Assembly (NCBI GenBank): GCA_030589945.1
Contig: JAUUZN010000017.1
Location: 1 to 40,217, forward strand
Direction of reading: 5' to 3'
DNA length: 40,217 nt
Source: Gammaproteobacteria bacterium
Lineage (GTDB): Bacteria > Pseudomonadota > Gammaproteobacteria > Enterobacterales > GCA-2746155
In this document: in pieces, positions 35,614 to 40,217 of the stretch
Layout of the letters: each line of letters starts with the position of its first letter
How positions within the stretch are numbered: position 1 is the stretch's first letter
Program-made: the position numbers and the translations under genes
The notes under the pieces: model-generated
Seen by the model: the letters and a program-made list of their open reading frames with translations, nothing else
What the model was told of the DNA's origin: nothing
Databases searched by the model: none

Positions 35614-38085
35614 CTAATTCACTTCCCTAAAACTACTCATCGGTGGTTTATTAACGACACCACGAGCTGCAATATTTCCGGATATGCTAATGATCAAAAT
35701 TCCACTTATTGGTCCCACTATCCATAGCCACGGATGCACCTGATAAGGTAGATCAAAGAGTTGATCATACAATCCAAATGACACCAACTCGGTTCCAGCT
35801 GCTGCCATGAGTCCTGAGAGTAAACCTAATAATCCAAACTCTGTTAACAGACTCTTTCTTAAATATCGTTTACTGGCACCGAGAGTGCGTAGGACTGTCG
35901 ATTCATAAATTCGTTCATCCATGGTGGATTGAATGGTCGCAAGTAGCACCATTAAACCAGCCGCCATGATAAACATTAAGACATATTCAATGGCTATGCT
36001 CACCTGCTCGATGATCCGTTGCACCTGATCCATAATGGCGTCCAGTTCAAACAGCGCAACGGCTGGAAAAAATTTCACAAATTCACGCAAAAGCGTTTTA
36101 TTCTCAGGAGCGAGATAAAAACTTGTCATCCATTCTGCGGGCATATCGCTAATTGCTTCAGTGGTGAATATAACGAAGAAATTTGGCTTGAATGAATCCC
36201 AATCAACTGATCGAGTACTGGTAATCTCACCCTTATAGATCCGGCCTGCGGTATCAAATTCTAAAACATCACCAATCTTAAGTCCCATTCGTTCTGCAAA
36301 TTCTTTTTCAATACTGATTGCAGCCTCACCTGATTGAGTCTCTTTGGGTGACCAATCCCCCGTCTCCATTTCATTGTGGGAAGGAAGCTCTAATGACCAA
36401 GTGATATTAAGTTCTCTCTCGACCTTGCCCGTTGCTGATTCTGGCAACTTAGTACGAGAACGAATCATTGGAAATAAACCCGATGATTTAATATTGTTTT
36501 CAACAAAATACTGGCTGATGGTATCTACATCATCGGGTTCAACATTAACAATAAAATGATTCGGTGTATCCGTTGCTAGTTTTGATTGCCAGGTGTCCAG
36601 AAGCTCCGTGCGCAGCAAGAGAATCAGCATCATGACAAAAATTGATAATCCAAAAGCCATGATTTGAATTCTTGATGCCTTGTCGTGTCTGCCCAGTTGG
36701 CTAAATCCAAAACGAACGGCCCCAGTCATTGATGACTGAAACAATAAGCCTAGTTTTAAGAAACCAAAGGCTATCAATGACAAGATAAGGCCGGCGACAC
36801 CGCCACCAACCAAGACGATTGCAACCATTGTTGGATCGCGGGTCAACCACAACATGATGAGTCCTAAACTTGAGACCGTCAGTGCGTAAGTAAAGTATGA
36901 ACTTATTGTTACAGCATCAATATCTCTTCGCAATACCCTCAATGGTGGGATTGAGCCCAATCGAATAAGTGCGGGTAGTGCAAATCCTACCAGTGCGATC
37001 AAACCTGTAGCTATCGCCACATAAAAACTTTCTGCGCTGGGTGGTGGCAAGTTTGCTGGTAACAGTGACGCCATTAACTCAACCAAGCCTAAATGGACAA
37101 AGTAACCTGTAAAGCTACCAGCGATTGAAGTGACTATACCTAATAATAGTAGATTTGATCCGTAGATCTTAAGCACCAATGACCGGCTTGCACCAAAACA
37201 TCGAAGCAACGCAGCATGATCAAAATGATGCTCAGCATAGCGATTTGCAACCATGGCGATAGCAATTCCAGCCAGCAACAAACTCGCAAGACTAGCAAGA
37301 CCCAAAAATCCCTTTGCCCTACCCAAGGTCTTTTCTAGATTAGGGACGGCTTCGCTGCCACCGATGATCCGCCAAGTGGTGTCAATATCTTCTTTTAACC
37401 AAAGGCTGTATTGATTGATTAGATCGCGTTCACCTGCAAACTGATATTGCCAACGAATACGACTACCAGGTTGTAATACCTGGGTCTTTGGGACATCGTC
37501 CATACTCATTAACAATCGTGGTATGAAGTTTAATAAACTGCCGCCACTGCCCGGTTCAGTTTCGATAATGGCCGTCACTATAAAATCAGCGCTGCCTACC
37601 TCAACGGAATCACCCAGTTTAATCTCTAACTTATTAAATAAGCGGTTATCAACCCAAACCTCACCAGATTTAGGTTTACCACTAATGGCATTTTTTATCT
37701 TTGCCTTCGACCACCCATCTTGCGTTTTTAGTTTGAAAGTTCCTTTTAATGGAAACCGTGTTTCAACCGCTCGAATGCTCGCCAACTGAAAAGCTTCGTC
37801 ACTTGCAATGACGCTTTCGAAAGTGAGTGTTTTGGCTAACTGTAAATTCTGCTTATTTGCTTCTTCAAGCCAACTAGGGTCAGCTTCTCTTGGTCCTGTC
37901 AGCTGTAGATCAGCGCCGATAAAACTACTGGCTTCTTCAAGCATTGCTATACGAATTCGTTCACTGAAAAAGTTGATGGAACTGATGGCGGTAACCGCAA
38001 CCAACAGTGCCACTATTAAAATACGAAGCTCACCACCGGCCCAATCTCGGCGTAATAATTTCCAGGCTAAACGAAAACTAGACAA
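35614..38085 (-). CDS. ybbP: ABC transporter permease YbbP (FtsX/MacB-like)
   Basis: The 823-residue inner-membrane protein has one N-terminal transmembrane segment, two large extracytoplasmic regions and two FtsX-type permease blocks (about 255-410 and 700-815). This matches YbbP, the permease that pairs with YbbA ATPase and is encoded beside tesA in many proteobacteria. Its transport substrate is not established; a role in removing lipids or toxic small molecules from the membrane has been suggested for the group. It overlaps ybbA by 8 bp, so the two are translationally coupled. The TolC-independent architecture resembles mechanotransmission ABC proteins. Confidence 0.92.
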   Translation of the reverse strand: MSSFRLAWKLLRRDWAGGELRILIVALLVAVTAISSINFFSERIRIAMLEEASSFIGADLQLTGPREADPSWLEEANKQNLQLAKTLTFESVIASDEAFQLASIRAVETRFPLKGTFKLKTQDGWSKAKIKNAISGKPKSGEVWVDNRLFNKLEIKLGDSVEVGSADFIVTAIIETEPGSGGSLLNFIPRLLMSMDDVPKTQVLQPGSRIRWQYQFAGERDLINQYSLWLKEDIDTTWRIIGGSEAVPNLEKTLGRAKGFLGLASLASLLLAGIAIAMVANRYAEHHFDHAALLRCFGASRSLVLKIYGSNLLLLGIVTSIAGSFTGYFVHLGLVELMASLLPANLPPPSAESFYVAIATGLIALVGFALPALIRLGSIPPLRVLRRDIDAVTISSYFTYALTVSSLGLIMLWLTRDPTMVAIVLVGGGVAGLILSLIAFGFLKLGLLFQSSMTGAVRFGFSQLGRHDKASRIQIMAFGLSIFVMMLILLLRTELLDTWQSKLATDTPNHFIVNVEPDDVDTISQYFVENNIKSSGLFPMIRSRTKLPESATGKVERELNITWSLELPSHNEMETGDWSPKETQSGEAAISIEKEFAERMGLKIGDVLEFDTAGRIYKGEITSTRSVDWDSFKPNFFVIFTTEAISDMPAEWMTSFYLAPENKTLLREFVKFFPAVALFELDAIMDQVQRIIEQVSIAIEYVLMFIMAAGLMVLLATIQSTMDERIYESTVLRTLGASKRYLRKSLLTEFGLLGLLSGLMAAAGTELVSFGLYDQLFDLPYQVHPWLWIVGPISGILIISISGNIAARGVVNKPPMSSFREVN

Positions 38086-38734
38086 TTCTTCCGGCCTCTA
38101 GAACAATTTGTTGCTGGCATCTGGAGGCTAACTTTTCATCGTGCGTCACCAATACTAATGTGGTACCGCGTTCTTTGTTCAATCCAAAGAGTAGTTCAGC
38201 GATGGTATTTCCGGTTTTACTGTCTAGGTTTCCGGTGGGCTCATCTGCAAATAAAATAGCTGGGTTACTGGCAAATGCTCGAGCGATTGCAACACGTTGT
38301 TGTTCTCCTCCAGAGAGTTGCCGAGGATAATGTTTGACGCGATCTTTGAGGCCAACCTTCTCAAGTAAATTCTGCGCTTGATTTTCAGCATCTTCTACAC
38401 CAGCCAAATCCATGGGTAACATCACATTTTCTAGAGCAGTCAAACTAGCCAACAGATGAAATGATTGAAACACAAAACCAACTCTTTTTGCTCTAAACGC
38501 TGCTAGACCATCTTCATCAAGTTCGGATAAAATTTGATGATCAATGGTAATCTCACCCGATGAGGGTTGATCGAGCCCAGCCAACAAACTAAGCAGTGTC
38601 GATTTACCTGATCCCGACTCACCGGTGATGGCAACCGAGTGACCCGCGTCGATTTTGAATGATATATCCTGTAATATCTTCAATTCACCTTCTTGAGTAT
38701 TGACCTGCTTACCCAAATCGTTAACTATTATCAT
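38078..38734 (-). CDS. ybbA: ABC transporter ATPase YbbA
   Basis: The 218-residue ATPase has Walker A GESGSGKST, the Q-loop FVFQSFHLL, signature LSGGEQQRVAIARA and Walker B ILFADEPTGNLD. These are the LolD/MacB/YbbA type. Its overlap with ybbP and its divergent position next to tesA identify it as YbbA rather than LolD. The 35-bp gap to tesA must hold divergent control signals, with part probably inside the genes. Confidence 0.94.
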   Translation of the reverse strand: MIIVNDLGKQVNTQEGELKILQDISFKIDAGHSVAITGESGSGKSTLLSLLAGLDQPSSGEITIDHQILSELDEDGLAAFRAKRVGFVFQSFHLLASLTALENVMLPMDLAGVEDAENQAQNLLEKVGLKDRVKHYPRQLSGGEQQRVAIARAFASNPAILFADEPTGNLDSKTGNTIAELLFGLNKERGTTLVLVTHDEKLASRCQQQIVLEAGRIV

Positions 38735-38787
38735 ATTCTAATCAATCCGCCTAATTTTTAATATTATAAATGAAGGATAACACCGAG

Positions 38788-39423
38788 ATGGTCCGACACA
38801 CGCTACAACTTTTGTTATTAATTGTTTCTTTCACAGCTTTTTCAAGTGCACCGGCTGCAAATAATCATTCTGGAGAGAAAGTAATCCTAATTTTCGGTGA
38901 TAGTCTCAGTGCTGGATATGGCCTTAAAGTTGGTGAAGGTTGGGTCAATTTGTTGATTGAACGCATTGCTGATAACAATTTAAACTACAAAATTGTCAAC
39001 GCGAGCATTTCTGGCAACACCAGTGGCAACGGTCTTGGGCGATTGAACTCTGATTTGGATCGCCACCAACCCGACATCCTCATTCTTGAACTCGGCGGAA
39101 ATGATGGTCTACGCGGACACCCACCCAGTCTGTTTAAATCGAACATGACAAAAATTATTAAGCGCTCTCAGGACAAGGACATTCAAGTAGTACTACTTGG
39201 CATTAAACTGCCCACGAGTTACGGACGTCGATATCGTCAAGCCTTTGAAGATATCTATCAAGAACTGGCTGATTCTTTCAGCCTACCGCTTGTACCCTTT
39301 TTCATGGATAAGGTTGGAATTAACTCCGCTCTCATGCAGAACGATCGCATTCATCCTAATGCTATGGGCCAACCGCAATTACTTAATAATGTCTGGCCGG
39401 TTTTAAAACCTTTGTTGAATTGA
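38788..39423 (+). CDS. tesA: Periplasmic SGNH esterase TesA (thioesterase I / lysophospholipase L1)
   Basis: The 211-residue SGNH hydrolase cleaves acyl-thioesters, esters and lysophospholipids in the periplasm. After the signal peptide (LQLLLLIVSFTAFSSAPAA) come the four family blocks: FGDSLSAGYG with the catalytic Ser, NASISGNTSGNG with the Gly, ELGGNDGLRG with the Asn, and NDRIHPNAMG with the Asp/His pair. ATG at 38788 is preferred because AAGGA stands 10 nt upstream; an ATG at 38770 adds six residues but has no ribosome site. It is divergent from ybbAP, the usual arrangement. Confidence 0.95.
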   Translation: MVRHTLQLLLLIVSFTAFSSAPAANNHSGEKVILIFGDSLSAGYGLKVGEGWVNLLIERIADNNLNYKIVNASISGNTSGNGLGRLNSDLDRHQPDILILELGGNDGLRGHPPSLFKSNMTKIIKRSQDKDIQVVLLGIKLPTSYGRRYRQAFEDIYQELADSFSLPLVPFFMDKVGINSALMQNDRIHPNAMGQPQLLNNVWPVLKPLLN

Positions 39424-39486
39424 GCTTTGGATTTTTACTTGAAAAATATCTTAGCTGCTCGACTTTTCTAGATTGGTGTTTTAAAC

Positions 39487-39600
39487 GAGTGCAGAGGTAT
39501 TCCCCATATTGTTCTGGACGCCGTGAACCCATCCATGGGGGCTTCGCTGCTGCATCCCTGCAGCAGAGACCTGAACAATATGGGGAATACCTCTGCACTC
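39487..39600. repeat. 114-bp intergenic element with 28-bp perfect inverted arms
   Basis: The arms 39487-39514 and 39573-39600 are exact reverse complements over 28 bases. The 58-bp centre contains two further hairpins: CCCAT-CC-ATGGG and CTGCTGCA-TCCC-TGCAGCAG (39547-39554 with 39559-39566). The whole could fold into a cruciform or a three-armed RNA. It sits between the convergent tesA and argD genes with no T-run, so it is not a standard terminator. I recall similar CATCCATGGGGGCTT and GCATCCCTGC modules in intergenic repeats of marine gammaproteobacteria. Compact inverted ends suggest a MITE-like element; no target duplication was found. Confidence 0.8.
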
Positions 39601-39661
39601 TTCGATAGGAATTTACTTAATCATAAGAACCTACTTCAATAAGAACACGCTTCAATTAGTC

Positions 39662-40217
<556 letters not shown>

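Noticed and set aside
39487-39600. Integron attC recombination site
   Set aside because: No RYYYAAC/GTTRRRY core sites at the ends and no integrase or cassette array nearby; arms are perfectly paired, unlike attC.
39383-39608. Two overlapping open frames on opposite strands across the 28-bp inverted repeat
   Set aside because: They arise because the repeat reads almost the same on both strands; neither has a ribosome site or recognisable protein features.

Overview
The window reads as chromosomal DNA of a moderately AT-rich gammaproteobacterium, probably marine or aquatic. Pointers are the fused RlmKL rRNA methyltransferase, the long membrane-anchored FadE behind a PsrA-type TetR regulator, Uup, YbbAP-TesA, and a histidine-degradation set that uses the HutF plus HutG route. 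TopA carries a Lys/Ala-rich insertion like that of Pseudomonas-type rather than enteric TopA. I cannot assign a genus; a Kangiellaceae-like lineage is only a guess. I see no rRNA, tRNA, transposase, integrase, phage gene or CRISPR array.

Layout. 1-2485 (minus): a partial SMP-30/gluconolactonase-like gene downstream of a DsrC/TusE-family gene with no cysteines, then a heparan-glucosaminide acetyltransferase-like membrane protein. 2785-7448 (plus): a secreted M35 (aspzincin) protease, a strong terminator, a secreted stand-alone protein resembling only the protease's pro-domain, then a tight run of a VOC protein, a VOC-bicupin fusion and a sodium-coupled NSS transporter. 7464-13622 (minus): a GAF-GGDEF cyclase, uup, a DUF5916 outer-membrane protein and a small exported protein whose best start is an ATC codon. 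13841-19304 (plus): pckA, a secreted M49-like peptidase, ung and a coniferyl-aldehyde-type dehydrogenase. 19294-26396: the hut genes in mixed orientation (hutF-, hutI+, hutG-, hutU+, hutH+), with a cluster of GGGGTCAGAG repeats ahead of hutU. 26741-29901 (minus): psrA-like regulator and fadE, overlapping by 7 bp. 30263-32678 (minus): rlmKL and a glutaredoxin-like protein. 32826-35462 (minus): topA. 35614-39423: ybbAP divergent from tesA. After a 28-bp perfect inverted repeat, argD (minus) runs off the right edge.

How the genes fit together. HutH, HutU, HutI, HutF and HutG together convert histidine to glutamate through formylglutamate. PckA would permit gluconeogenesis from such amino-acid carbon. 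PsrA-FadE looks like an acyl-CoA-controlled, self-regulated beta-oxidation unit. Secreted proteases (M35, M49-like) and an amino-acid-type NSS transporter suit a bacterium feeding on protein.

The observations most worth following are the protease/stand-alone pro-domain pair, the cysteine-free DsrC relative, the candidate ATC start, the VOC-bicupin-transporter unit, and the two unexplained intergenic repeat structures. All similarity statements come from reading the sequence and from recall of protein families; no searches were run.
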